Source: Nostoc linckia NIES-25 | Lineage (GTDB): Bacteria > Cyanobacteriota > Cyanobacteriia > Cyanobacteriales > Nostocaceae | Length of the DNA: 64,000 nt | Assembly: GCF_002368035.1 (NCBI RefSeq) | Contig: NZ_AP018225.1 | Coordinates: forward strand, 25,635 to 89,634 | Direction of reading: 5' to 3' | Shown: piece after piece, positions 8,851-18,070 of the stretch | Numbering within the stretch: the first letter of the stretch is position 1 | How the letters are laid out: the number at the start of each line of letters is the position of its first letter | Position numbers and translations under genes: made by a program | Notes under the pieces: generated by a model | What the model was told of the DNA's origin: nothing | Database searches by the model: none | Seen by the model: only the letters and a program-made list of their open reading frames with translations

Positions 8851-10638
8851 TTATATTGAGTTAGCTATACGACATTTCAATGCCACAAGAGTAGCGTTAT
8901 CAAATGAACCTCGCTTGATTACCTGTTCAATGGTTTGGTCTACGGCTAATTGTAGGTCTTGATAATTTTGAAAAATATCTGCAAGTTCATCTTTAGTAAC
9001 TAAGTCCCAAACTCCGTCAGAACAAAGCAGTAATATATCTCCATTGCTTAGGTTAAGTGATAATTCTTGATGTGTACGTCTTAAATCCTGAACGTAGCCA
9101 TCACTTAATCTGCGTTTGGAACCGAGAAATTTTGTAAGTACATTTCGGTCTGGATGGTCTGCACTTTCTGCTTCTGTAATTTGACCACTAGCAATTAGCA
9201 TGGCGATGAGTGAATGGTCTTCGCTTAACTGGTGTATTTCTCCTTGGCGTAGGAGGTAGATCCGAGTATCACCTACATGAGCAATCATGAGTTGTTGAGC
9301 GAACGCTAAAATTAAACTTAGGGTAGTTCCTCCATCTTTGACATGATTGGCTACAGACTCATTAGCTTTCTGAAATAGAGAAATTAACCATTCATGGCGT
9401 TGATTGATAGCCTTGAAATCTGTGGGAATTGACTCTTCTAAGGCTATTTTTACAGCTAATTTACTAGCTAATTCTCCCTGAGACATTCCACCCATACCAT
9501 CAGCCACAACCGCTAATAGCATTGTTTCCAAATCACTTAAATGCTGCTGTCTAACTCCATAATTATCTTCATTATGCAGACGATTAGTTGAGAGTCCTAC
9601 GGTTGAACGACTGGCTATATTCCACTGAATTTTAGGTGTACTAATTTCTTGACGAGTTTCGACTAATATGGTGAGCAGTTGATTGAGGGGAAATCTTGCT
9701 TCTGGAATTACAGACAGACAAATTTTGAGAATTTGATAAACTCTAGGAATTGGACTAATTTTTAGGTCAACAACTTGTTCCGGTGACAGAGGGTGTTGGT
9801 GAATGCAGTGATAGAGTAGTGCGCCTATAGTATAACTACTCATTAGTTCATGGATAGGATTCTTGCCATAGGCTAGTTCGGGAGCGCAATAGTCACCTAA
9901 TAAGCCAGAAGTCAGTATTTCGCCTCTAGGGTAAGCACTAGATAAATCACAAAACTGAATAGGAGTTCCTATTTGTATTAACTGGGGAATAATAGAAATA
10001 AAACACCAGTCTCTTTGAGAGACATACTTTAAAAATTGACAAACTTGGCCAGTTATAAATAAAGATTCCTCTAAAGAGTGGTCTGTTTTTAGCCAGGTGT
10101 CTAATGTTTTTACCTCATCTGGAAGGTAGTTTAGTAAGATGAGTTTGCTAGTAAATGCGTCTGAGATAATTTCCTTTTCTAGATAATATTCTTCCTCTAA
10201 ATAATCGGCATTATTTTCTAGTTCATCAGCCAAATCATCTGTTGGGAGATTTTCAGTATTAACGGATGGGACTGAATCTTGTTCTGCCTGATGATTCTGC
10301 TGCTCCTCTGACTGCAAGTTTGGTGAGTGAAGATTGAGAATTACAGTATTTGCTGTGGTATGAGCTAGGAGAGGAGCAATCATTTTATAATCACTAAGTG
10401 CTTCTCTTAGCTGTAATTCCCGGCTGAGTCCACCTGTCACTGAGCCTACACGCAATAGACCTAAATGGCTGGATTCTGTATCAGCATCAGTAGTGGAAAT
10501 ATGAACTTTGAAGTAGTAGATATCGGCTGTATATTGACCCAGGTATGACAAAACTTTCACTTGATAGTTTTCAATGGGAAAGCTGTTATTTTCCTGAATT
10601 ACTAGATGCCTAACGGTTTCGGTGGGCTGTGATGTCAT
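8851..10638 (-). CDS. Pseudokinase-PP2C phosphatase fusion
   Basis: 595 residues from ATG 10638, chosen because it lies 4 bases after the stop of the FHA gene; an ATG at 10689 would overlap it. The C-terminal PP2C domain (about 345-595) is complete: NED at 356-358, VVADGMGG at 377-384, DGGTTLS, AHVGDTRIYL, CSDGVWDLV and the final DNAT motif. This predicts Mn/Mg-dependent removal of phosphate from Ser/Thr. The first 330 residues look like a degenerate kinase: an N-lobe-like start, QRDWCF where HRDxxP should be, CDLSSA at the DFG position, and a retained APE in YCAPELAYG. An acidic insertion occupies about 110-158. It opposes the kinase encoded downstream. Confidence 0.9.
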   Translation of the reverse strand: MTSQPTETVRHLVIQENNSFPIENYQVKVLSYLGQYTADIYYFKVHISTTDADTESSHLGLLRVGSVTGGLSRELQLREALSDYKMIAPLLAHTTANTVILNLHSPNLQSEEQQNHQAEQDSVPSVNTENLPTDDLADELENNADYLEEEYYLEKEIISDAFTSKLILLNYLPDEVKTLDTWLKTDHSLEESLFITGQVCQFLKYVSQRDWCFISIIPQLIQIGTPIQFCDLSSAYPRGEILTSGLLGDYCAPELAYGKNPIHELMSSYTIGALLYHCIHQHPLSPEQVVDLKISPIPRVYQILKICLSVIPEARFPLNQLLTILVETRQEISTPKIQWNIASRSTVGLSTNRLHNEDNYGVRQQHLSDLETMLLAVVADGMGGMSQGELASKLAVKIALEESIPTDFKAINQRHEWLISLFQKANESVANHVKDGGTTLSLILAFAQQLMIAHVGDTRIYLLRQGEIHQLSEDHSLIAMLIASGQITEAESADHPDRNVLTKFLGSKRRLSDGYVQDLRRTHQELSLNLSNGDILLLCSDGVWDLVTKDELADIFQNYQDLQLAVDQTIEQVIKRGSFDNATLVALKCRIANSI

Positions 10639-10642
10639 AATT

Positions 10643-11161
10643 TTAAGAAGTTTGGAAGAGAAAACGAACTTTGCCAAAGGCAACTTCATCGCCAGTACTT
10701 AAAGTTTCAGGGATAGTAATTCTCGCTCCAAAGCGAGTTTGACCCAAAGGTTTGATGAAAACGCCATTTGTAGAACCCAGATCCTTAACTTTCCACATTC
10801 CCCCTTCTTGATAAATTTCTGCATGGTTGCGTGAAACTGTTTCACCACCAAAGAATGCTTCTAAATCAACCTCAACTGGCCCCATATCTGGGTCAAATAC
10901 CCCTACAATCGCATTACTTTCTAAGGTAAATTCTGGTACGGGTGAACCAGATTGTTTGGCAATTAGTCTAGCAGTTGTATTAGTTGGGATAGGGAAGGGA
11001 GCCGGTGTTGATATTGGTGGTGGTATTTCTGGTTGGATAACGGTAGGTGCTAGAACGGGAATTACTGGTGTTGCTAAAGTTTGTAGTTCTGAACCACAAG
11101 CACCACAGAATTCTGCATTATCTGGATTTTGGTCGTAGGCGCAGGCTGAACAGGTAATCAT
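10643..11161 (-). CDS. Zinc-ribbon FHA-domain protein
   Basis: 172 residues. Residues 4-23 form a double-CxxC zinc ribbon (CSACAYDQ...FCGACGSE) like the one on the kinase. A proline-rich linker (about 30-65) leads to a C-terminal FHA domain with the diagnostic SRNHAEI, DLGSTNGVFI and a final GDEVAFGKVRFLF. FHA domains bind phosphothreonine, so this is probably the reader/adaptor for kinase-modified partners. It lies between the vWA and phosphatase genes. Confidence 0.92.
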   Translation of the reverse strand: MITCSACAYDQNPDNAEFCGACGSELQTLATPVIPVLAPTVIQPEIPPPISTPAPFPIPTNTTARLIAKQSGSPVPEFTLESNAIVGVFDPDMGPVEVDLEAFFGGETVSRNHAEIYQEGGMWKVKDLGSTNGVFIKPLGQTRFGARITIPETLSTGDEVAFGKVRFLFQTS

Positions 11162-11224
11162 TTAGATACAACTCCTGAGTTTGTATGCGAAAAGTTAATA
11201 ATGCCAGTACAAAATTTTTTGATT

Positions 11225-12619
11225 TTAAGTTCCCGTCAGTTTACGCATTTCTGCTTCTGACAGTTGATCGTTAATATCGTTCCCCATTTTGACTGTTTTA
11301 CCTTTGGCTCCCATTTTGACGGTTTTACGAGTTCCAGCGGAAATTTTGCGGGTTTTACGCAACTCCTCTTGTGCGCTGTTTAAGGAGTCTGTCATTGCTT
11401 GGTTGCCAATTTTGATGGTCATGCGCCGTGCATTTTCTAATATTTCTTCTGCACGTTGTGGATCTCGGTCTGCAATTTGGGTGATTTGGTTGACAAGATT
11501 GGCAATATTGCACTGTTGGACGTAATTCATCACTTCCCGATCGACTTGTGCTGCACCGCTTTGCCCAGCTACAAATTGCACTACTACATCCTGAGGAGGT
11601 AATTCACCGCGTTGCTTTTGTCCTGGGATATCGTAGGTTAAACCAAGTTGAGCAATGCGAACACGGGATGCTGGACGGCTGTCCATGCTAAATTCCAAAA
11701 TAAAGATTGTTTCATCATTAGCGATCGCATTACCAATGGGATAAGGATCTTGTCCCAGGGGAAATTCTGCTTGTGTGGGATAAGCGCGAACAATGCGGGT
11801 AAGTTCTATACCTTTAACTGTTTTGACTGTTAAAGCTAGGTTGGTGATGACTTCTTGCTGTGCTTGGCTGTATTCATCAATGATTTTGTTAGGTAAATCT
11901 AGAATAGAAACTTGAGTACCAACAGCGTTGCCGGGAACGATGTAAAATAAGCTTCCCCCAGTTGAGTCACTTAAATGAGTCAGTAAATCTTCATTAAAAT
12001 CTTCCCCAACGCCTAAAGCAGTAATGGGGATGTTACTAGTGGCGAAATTGGAGGAGATCCCGCGACATTGGTCTTCGTCAAAGGTTTGACCATCTGTAAA
12101 TAAGAGTGTACGCCGGACTGTCATCTGTTGATTACTCAGCATATCTAAAGCACAGCGCAAACCTAATCCCATACGAGTACCCCCGGAAAAACTGCGGAGT
12201 TTGGCGATCGCATCCTCTAATTGACTGACTTGATTTGCAGTGGTTAAACCGATAATTTGCGAGGCTGAGTCATCAAACTGAACGATAGCAATGCGATCGC
12301 TTGTCCCTAATCTCCCTGAACGCACCAATGCTAATAATGACTCAATTACAATATCGATTTTGGACTTCCCGCCTGTAACCTGGGTATATTCTTTCCCATC
12401 TTGGGTGTAAGTAATACCAGTAGATTTAGTATCGCCAGCCACTACTTCATACATTGAACCGCTAGTATCAATGACAAAAGCAAAAGTAGTTGGAGGACGA
12501 GTTACAGCTACATCTTTTGTAGGCCGCAGCTTTAACATCAGAAATAGTTTCTGTCCTGCGGTTTCTGCTGGCATAAATTCCCGATGGGGGCTAATAGCTA
12601 CATTCAATACATTTACCAT
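11225..12619 (-). CDS. Cytosolic vWA-domain protein with threonine-motif tail
   Basis: 464 residues. The vWA domain (about 45-235) has the MIDAS DTSGS motif (FVIDTSGSMYE), a GGTRMGLGL stretch and TDGQT, predicting divalent-metal-dependent ligand binding. No signal peptide. The C-terminus carries a basic tail with two copies of KTVKMG, preceded by TRKISAGTRK. Thr residues in this setting are plausible phospho-acceptors for the neighbouring kinase and ligands for the FHA protein; this is inference. The vWA, PP2C and kinase combination resembles the TerY-P triad associated with Ter stress systems. Confidence 0.88.
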   Translation of the reverse strand: MVNVLNVAISPHREFMPAETAGQKLFLMLKLRPTKDVAVTRPPTTFAFVIDTSGSMYEVVAGDTKSTGITYTQDGKEYTQVTGGKSKIDIVIESLLALVRSGRLGTSDRIAIVQFDDSASQIIGLTTANQVSQLEDAIAKLRSFSGGTRMGLGLRCALDMLSNQQMTVRRTLLFTDGQTFDEDQCRGISSNFATSNIPITALGVGEDFNEDLLTHLSDSTGGSLFYIVPGNAVGTQVSILDLPNKIIDEYSQAQQEVITNLALTVKTVKGIELTRIVRAYPTQAEFPLGQDPYPIGNAIANDETIFILEFSMDSRPASRVRIAQLGLTYDIPGQKQRGELPPQDVVVQFVAGQSGAAQVDREVMNYVQQCNIANLVNQITQIADRDPQRAEEILENARRMTIKIGNQAMTDSLNSAQEELRKTRKISAGTRKTVKMGAKGKTVKMGNDINDQLSEAEMRKLTGT

Positions 12620-12679
12620 TGTGATTCTCTATTTAGTCGGTATACAAATTTTTCTTTTATTAAAACCGATTGTTTTTGT

Positions 12680-13060
12680 CTAAAAATTTAGAGGTGGTAG
12701 CATCCCTAACTGAGGTTCAATATTTGATAAATCTGGACTGATTACAAAAGGAAGTTCTTGAAACCCTTGCTCATTTAATTTGTCAATATTAACCTCAATT
12801 AATAAAGGTAAGTTCAGCGTAAGCGTACTATCTCGATAACCTTCTTTAATGTCCTGTATCCAGGTCTGGATAATTTGATTGAGATGATTATCTTTAATAG
12901 CACACAAACTTTTATTTTGTAGAGATAATCGTAAATGTTCTCGGATTTCTGAAGAAAAAATTTTTTCAGGCATATTTTCCTGAGAATGATTTAAATCTAA
13001 ACTGTACATATATTGTTCATCTGAGCCTTTTACTGTTAACCAGAAAGTATATTTGACCAT
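12680..13060 (-). CDS. Hypothetical protein within signalling cassette
   Basis: 126 residues, family not recognised. Seen: mixed alpha/beta composition, a proline-rich C-terminus (LGMLPPLNF), no cysteine ribbon, no signal peptide. It is spaced 60 bases from the vWA gene and 155 from the preceding lipoprotein gene, so it may begin a separate transcript for the cytosolic half of the cassette. Function unknown. Confidence 0.65.
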   Translation of the reverse strand: MVKYTFWLTVKGSDEQYMYSLDLNHSQENMPEKIFSSEIREHLRLSLQNKSLCAIKDNHLNQIIQTWIQDIKEGYRDSTLTLNLPLLIEVNIDKLNEQGFQELPFVISPDLSNIEPQLGMLPPLNF

Positions 13061-13215
13061 AATTTATTCATATTAAAAATAAGTTTTGGCTAGTTTTATT
13101 AATATTACCAACATTTTTTAATACAATCGCAGCAAGGAAGCAAGCAATTGCACTATATGATTTAAAAATTACAGGTTTATTGCGTTTTAATAGTCTCAAT
13201 ATATTCAGCATAAAT

Positions 13216-14010
13216 TCATAGCCTATCTACTTGCGCCCAAATCCGGGTATAATTGGAATCAGAATCCCTGCCTACAAAAGCTTCTACTCTGCGAATGATT
13301 AACTGTTGTCCTGATGTAAAAGGCTTATCAACTTTATCTGCTAACTGAAAATTAGGTGGTTGTGGTACATTTGCCCGTAAATTTGTTCTAGTTTTAATAG
13401 TTACTATTGTTTTAGGAGAAGGTACGACAGAAGGAGTAATAGTGACTGGCTGGTTCTTAGAAGGAATTAGTGGTTCGCCATAAGAAAAAGTGCCTGATGT
13501 ATTATTCACAGAACCTAACCAAATCCAACCGACTGCTTGAGTAGAAGTAAACTTATTAATTGAATTTTGAGCATTAACTTTTGAAAGATTAATATGTTCA
13601 TTTTTAGATGTATTGACCGATTGCAAGCTCATTTCTAAGCTAAAGCTAGTAGAACCTTTTGGAGCAGAAACTTGTAAAGTATACTTACCAGTAGTAGGAA
13701 TAGTTACACTATTTAAAATCTGACTATCTGGTGTATAGAGCCAAATACAAATATCTTCAGCAGTTTTGTAGTAAAACTTTTGACCAGTACTTGCTGCAAA
13801 AGTATATCCAATAGATTTATTAGCGCTGGCTTGAGCAGATTCTTTGACTATCCGATCGTTGAGTGAAATATTTTTAACATCTCTAGTATTAAGAATAAGT
13901 ATAGGTTTTTCTGGACAACCTGTTGAGGTCTGAGGCATAATCTGTGAAACTTGAGACCCTGTTGTACACCCACAAATAATAAAAAAACAGAAAAATAATA
14001 GTTTTTTCAT
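13216..14010 (-). CDS. Lipoprotein with shared N-terminal domain and SH3-like tail
   Basis: 264 residues. Lipoprotein signal peptide: MKKLLFFCFFIICGC, with Cys15 as the lipidated residue. Residues about 32-130 form the beta-rich domain shared by the next three proteins, recognised by CPEKP, ANKSIGY, DICIW and GKYTLQVSA; it resembles PPC-type beta sandwiches. The C-terminal part has TRTNLRANV...FTSGQQLIIRRVE, similar to bacterial SH3 domains. Probably anchored in an envelope membrane facing the periplasm. First of four tandem paralogues in gene order from the left. Confidence 0.8.
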   Translation of the reverse strand: MKKLLFFCFFIICGCTTGSQVSQIMPQTSTGCPEKPILILNTRDVKNISLNDRIVKESAQASANKSIGYTFAASTGQKFYYKTAEDICIWLYTPDSQILNSVTIPTTGKYTLQVSAPKGSTSFSLEMSLQSVNTSKNEHINLSKVNAQNSINKFTSTQAVGWIWLGSVNNTSGTFSYGEPLIPSKNQPVTITPSVVPSPKTIVTIKTRTNLRANVPQPPNFQLADKVDKPFTSGQQLIIRRVEAFVGRDSDSNYTRIWAQVDRL

Positions 14011-14054
14011 AAGAATGTATGCTTTGAATAGTTGAACTTTTTGTCAATAGATAA

Positions 14055-14984
14055 TTAACTGATTTTTTTGTATCCTGAAATTTTCCAGTTTTCATTTTCT
14101 TTTTTTTCAAAAATATAAATAAACTCACTTTGATAATGACCAGAATTTTTCTCATCAATTCTGTTGTTTGTGTGAAGATATAGTTCTTCAGAAACTCTCA
14201 CTCTTATATAGGGTTTTTCATCATTATTGGAAAATTTTATTATATTTGTAATTTCAGATTTGTTATAAGTATAATAAGAATCATATTTTTTTAACCAAGC
14301 TATTGGCCCCTCAGAACTAATTAGGTCTACATAAAGTTTTCCTGTGGCTAAATCACTAACTAAATTAGTATCGTAAGTTGGCCCAAAAATGCGGGGTTTA
14401 GCTTCATACCATTTCTGAACTAACTTTAGTGCTTCTTCTTGAGTAATATCATGTGTAGGTTGAATATTATTGTTGCTTGTTTGTTCAATATCAGCTTGTG
14501 ATTGATTATGGTTATTTTCTGATTTTTCTATAGGGCTTATAGTTGAAGACGCAGTAGAGGATGAAGAGTTCAAACTTGCAGCTGGTTGGGAAATACCTAA
14601 AGACATTTTTAAGTCAAAACTTTTTGATCCCTGTGGTGCTGACACTTGGAGTATATACTTGCCAGTTTTTTGTAAGTCTCTGGTAGTAATAATTTCGTTA
14701 TCTGGTGCGAATAACCAAATACAAATATCTGCATCAGTGGAATAACTCAGCTTTTGACCTGATTCACCTTGAAATTTATATCCAATAGCTTTATTAGCAT
14801 TTGCTTGTCCAGATTTAGTTACTGTTTGCTCATTTAATAAAATTTCTTGGACATCATTCTGGCGTAAAGAAATAGTAGGCTTTTCTGGACAACCATTAGA
14901 TGAAGCAATTGAATAAGATGAGTTGCCTACATTCTGGCATCCCAAAAGTGTTAATAGTGTAGAATATATAATTAATTTTTTCAT
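14055..14984 (-). CDS. Lipoprotein with shared N-terminal domain and ARC6-IMS-like tail
   Basis: 309 residues. Lipobox TLLGC (Cys16) after a short hydrophobic segment. The shared domain spans about 28-128 and is nearly identical over the first 50 residues to that of the neighbouring 15003-15905 gene. A serine/asparagine-rich linker (about 135-175) leads to a C-terminal domain beginning ITQEEALKLVQKWYEAK, which matches the pattern of the ARC6-like IMS domain found in several cyanobacterial membrane and signalling proteins. Likely a membrane-tethered sensor or adaptor. Confidence 0.78.
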   Translation of the reverse strand: MKKLIIYSTLLTLLGCQNVGNSSYSIASSNGCPEKPTISLRQNDVQEILLNEQTVTKSGQANANKAIGYKFQGESGQKLSYSTDADICIWLFAPDNEIITTRDLQKTGKYILQVSAPQGSKSFDLKMSLGISQPAASLNSSSSTASSTISPIEKSENNHNQSQADIEQTSNNNIQPTHDITQEEALKLVQKWYEAKPRIFGPTYDTNLVSDLATGKLYVDLISSEGPIAWLKKYDSYYTYNKSEITNIIKFSNNDEKPYIRVRVSEELYLHTNNRIDEKNSGHYQSEFIYIFEKKENENWKISGYKKIS

Positions 14985-15002
14985 TTTAATTTTTAGACAA
15001 TA

Positions 15003-15905
15003 TTAGTTATAGCTAATTTTAATTAGCTTCCAATCTTGATTTACGTTATTCAATTGCAGATAAAATTTGAGAGAAACAGGAATTTTTCGCCCATTTTTCA
15101 TCCAATATTTACTCGACATATTTACTATTGCTGAATCAGTATTATATTCTTCTATGTCAATTTTATTAATATCTACAAACTCAACTTGTTGCCACCAGTC
15201 AATGAAAGAGTTATATCCTTTTGGATGAAGTTCTTTATTTTCTTGAACAGCAGGAGGATAAATATTCCACGCATCTTGATACTGATGATGATTAATTTTG
15301 GCATAGTAATTTTGTATGGCCTCTTTTGGTGATGGTATAGAAAAGTTATCTGATTTAGAATTGAGGGGTGTGACAGAAGGAGATGGGGTAGATACTATAG
15401 AACTAGGCTTTATAGAAGAAAATGAAGTAGCAGTGCTTGTTGGTCTGATATCAATCTGTTTTGATACTGAAGGTGTAGATTCAGTAGAAGTAGAATTAGA
15501 AACTGCTGCGATGTTTTCTAAATTCATTGCTAAATCAAATGTTGTATTACCTCTGAGTGCTGAAATTTGAAGAGTGTATTTCCCAGTCATAGGTAATACA
15601 CCACTATTTAATATCTGATTATCTGGGCTATAAATCCAAATACAAATATTTGCATCAGTAGAATAACTCAGCTTTTGACCTGATTCACCTTGAAATGTAT
15701 ATCCAATAGCTTTATTAGCATTTGCTTGTCCAGATTTACTTACTTTCTGCTCATTTAATGAAATTTCTTGGACATCATTCTGGTGTAAGGAAATAGTAGG
15801 TTTTTCTGGACAACCATTAGATGAAGTAACTGTAAAAGATGAACTGCTGACATTCTGGCATCCCAAAAGTGTTAATAGTGTAGAATATATAATTAGTTTT
15901 TTCAT
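15003..15905 (-). CDS. Lipoprotein with shared N-terminal domain and NTF2-like tail
   Basis: 300 residues. Same signal and lipobox as the previous gene (TLLGC, Cys16). The shared beta domain covers about 28-128, a Ser/Thr/Pro linker about 130-190. The C-terminus (about 193-300) reads as an NTF2-like fold with IQNYYAKINHHQYQDAW and a conserved tryptophan pair in SFIDWWQQVEF. Spaced 18 bases from the next paralogue. The near-identical N-termini point to recent duplication followed by replacement of the C-terminal module. Confidence 0.78.
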   Translation of the reverse strand: MKKLIIYSTLLTLLGCQNVSSSSFTVTSSNGCPEKPTISLHQNDVQEISLNEQKVSKSGQANANKAIGYTFQGESGQKLSYSTDANICIWIYSPDNQILNSGVLPMTGKYTLQISALRGNTTFDLAMNLENIAAVSNSTSTESTPSVSKQIDIRPTSTATSFSSIKPSSIVSTPSPSVTPLNSKSDNFSIPSPKEAIQNYYAKINHHQYQDAWNIYPPAVQENKELHPKGYNSFIDWWQQVEFVDINKIDIEEYNTDSAIVNMSSKYWMKNGRKIPVSLKFYLQLNNVNQDWKLIKISYN

Positions 15906-15935
15906 TGTATTTTAAATTTATATTTAACTTAAAGA

Positions 15936-16763
15936 TTAAGGTGTTGTTTTATCATTAAATAGCCAGATATCGTTATCACTATCCCATATCAAATCAATAC
16001 GACTTTTAGTATCTTTCACGTTCCTGCCATTATTCATTAAGTACCATAGTTCTGCATCCACTGTAGCTGTATTACTACTTTGATTGATAATTTCGATATT
16101 GCCAATTTTGATTTCTCTTACACTATTCCACCATTGTTGATATTTAGAATAACTTTCAGATAGATTTTTAAATTGAGGAGATAGATGGCTCCAAGTCTCG
16201 CTATATCTACGGTTATTAAGAGCTATATAATGATTTCTGACGAAACTATCAGCATCTGGCTTTTGTGATTTTTCAGTGGAAAAATTTGATTTTGAATACG
16301 TTGGTGTTAGAGTAGTTACTGAAGCGGGAGATACTGTAGTAGTTAAAGAATTAGAAACTTCTGTGATGGTTTCTAAATTCATTGCTAAATCAAATGTTGT
16401 ATTCCCTCTGAGTGCTGAAATCTGAATAGTGTATTTTCCATTCATAGGTAATACCCCGCTATTTAATATCTGATTATCTGGGGTATAAATCCAAATACAA
16501 ATATCTTGATTAGTTTTATAAGAAAGCTTTTGATCTGCTTTGCCTTCAAAACTATAGCCGATTGATTTATTACTATTAACTATTGCTGATTCATTGATAG
16601 TTTTATCGCTAAGAGAGATTATTTTAACGTTACTGTTATCAAGGATAGATTGCGCTTTTTTAGGGCACTCTGATGAGGTTACATCTGTCTGGTTACTGTT
16701 TTGGGAACAAGCAGTTATAAGCAAGAATATTAAAGTAGTTAAAATGTATATTCTAATTTCCAT
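15936..16763 (-). CDS. Lipoprotein with shared N-terminal domain and NTF2-like tail (divergent copy)
   Basis: 275 residues from ATG 16763; longer in-frame starts would run back into the vWA gene and lack a signal peptide. MEIRIYILTTLIFLL-ITAC gives a lipobox with Cys near residue 19. The shared domain follows, with DICIWIYTPDNQILNSG and GKYTIQISA. The C-terminal half has VRNHYIALNNRRYSETWSHL and YQQWWNSVREI, so it is a diverged relative of the NTF2-like tail of the adjacent paralogue. 23 bases after the exported vWA gene. Confidence 0.78.
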   Translation of the reverse strand: MEIRIYILTTLIFLLITACSQNSNQTDVTSSECPKKAQSILDNSNVKIISLSDKTINESAIVNSNKSIGYSFEGKADQKLSYKTNQDICIWIYTPDNQILNSGVLPMNGKYTIQISALRGNTTFDLAMNLETITEVSNSLTTTVSPASVTTLTPTYSKSNFSTEKSQKPDADSFVRNHYIALNNRRYSETWSHLSPQFKNLSESYSKYQQWWNSVREIKIGNIEIINQSSNTATVDAELWYLMNNGRNVKDTKSRIDLIWDSDNDIWLFNDKTTP

Positions 16764-16786
16764 AAATTTATACTGACGACTCCCAT

Positions 16787-18070
16787 TTAATCCCCTAGTG
16801 CTTCTTGCTTTAAATGCTTTCCCCAATAGTAAAAGGGGAGTACACCGCCAAATACGATCGCCACCAGAATACATACAACCATCGTTAATCGCACCGCTAA
16901 GGGAAGCGATCGCCCAAATACTGTAATCGTGTAACCTTTTGCTGACGACTTAACTTCTTGACTTTCTCGATCGGTCACCACAACTTGCACATCATGTTTA
17001 GAACCCCGATCTGCATTGGCTTGGGTGTAGGTGATTTCGTATTCTCCTAGCAAAGCGTTGAGGAATAGTTGGAGATTTTGTGCGATCGCATCTGCATTTC
17101 CAGAAAACTCTGCAATTCCCCCGGTTAAACTAGCGATTTGTGCTAAACGCTTTTGATCTACAAATTCAGCCTCTGGAACTTTCTTTGCACCAACACCAAT
17201 ATCAGCACGGGTAGCTGGTTTTCCCAGTTTGTATTTTTGACCTAGTTGTTCTGGAGTTAAGCCATAGCCCAAGGTATGTACAGTAATATTATTCTTCTTT
17301 AGTTGAGTAGTTAAATTTTGAAAATCCTCCTCTTCATTTGTTGCATTATGATAACCATCAGATAACAAAATAATCGAAAGTCTAGGTTGAGGTTGGGAAG
17401 AATTTTCCGGTACATAAAAACGGCTATCTTCAGAGTTAGCTAACAACTTAATTGCTTTCTGCAAGGGTTCATAAAGATTAGTAGAAGCGCAAGGAGTTAC
17501 ACTAGCAAGGTAATCAAGATGATTTTGTAACTTAAAATCATTTGCTGCAAAAAATTTATCGAGAGTTTCTGAATTAACTGGATAGCCTTGACAATTAGTT
17601 CCAGGTTCGCCAAAAGGAACAATAGATATTTGTGTATTTCCCCCACGTTCGCCTAGTACCTTAGTAAATTGGCGAATAGCATTAATGGCACCTGTAATTT
17701 TTTTCGTTCCTCTGCTATCTTGCATATTCATACTGCCACTAAAATCCAGCAAGACTATAATCCATGCTGGTGGCGGTATGCTTTCTTCTGGGCTTTTCCA
17801 ATCTTTAGTTTTAAATTTCAGTTCTTTTTTATCTACAATTAACTTAAAATCTGTATCTTGTAGACCCATCACAGGTCTATCTTCTGTACCTTTGACTTTA
17901 ATACGAACAGTTACTCGGTCATCTTTGACGCTAGGATTACCGACAATCTCTGCTTCCTTAACCTGCCCCCAACTGGGGTAAGCCAAAGCAGCTATCATCA
18001 GTATTGACAAGCTAACATTGCGGGTCGAGGAAACGATTATAGTAGACGAACCTATAGATTTTATCTTCAT
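16787..18070 (-). CDS. Exported/membrane-anchored vWA-domain protein
   Basis: About 427 residues from ATG 18070 (18079 is an alternative); either start overlaps the upstream gene by about 60 bases but is needed to keep the N-terminal signal/membrane segment ending ALAYPSWGQ. The vWA domain has the MIDAS LLDFSGSMNMQD, then LSDGYHN. A transmembrane helix near the C-terminus (about 400-420) is followed by a short basic tail, so the vWA domain would face the periplasm and the tail the cytoplasm. It probably links the lipoproteins to the cytosolic signalling proteins. Confidence 0.82.
   Translation of the reverse strand: MKIKSIGSSTIIVSSTRNVSLSILMIAALAYPSWGQVKEAEIVGNPSVKDDRVTVRIKVKGTEDRPVMGLQDTDFKLIVDKKELKFKTKDWKSPEESIPPPAWIIVLLDFSGSMNMQDSRGTKKITGAINAIRQFTKVLGERGGNTQISIVPFGEPGTNCQGYPVNSETLDKFFAANDFKLQNHLDYLASVTPCASTNLYEPLQKAIKLLANSEDSRFYVPENSSQPQPRLSIILLSDGYHNATNEEEDFQNLTTQLKKNNITVHTLGYGLTPEQLGQKYKLGKPATRADIGVGAKKVPEAEFVDQKRLAQIASLTGGIAEFSGNADAIAQNLQLFLNALLGEYEITYTQANADRGSKHDVQVVVTDRESQEVKSSAKGYTITVFGRSLPLAVRLTMVVCILVAIVFGGVLPFYYWGKHLKQEALGD

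Noticed and set aside
11289..12683. Plus-strand reading frames opposite the vWA and FHA genes
   Set aside because: They overlap genes with unmistakable domains and have no independent support.
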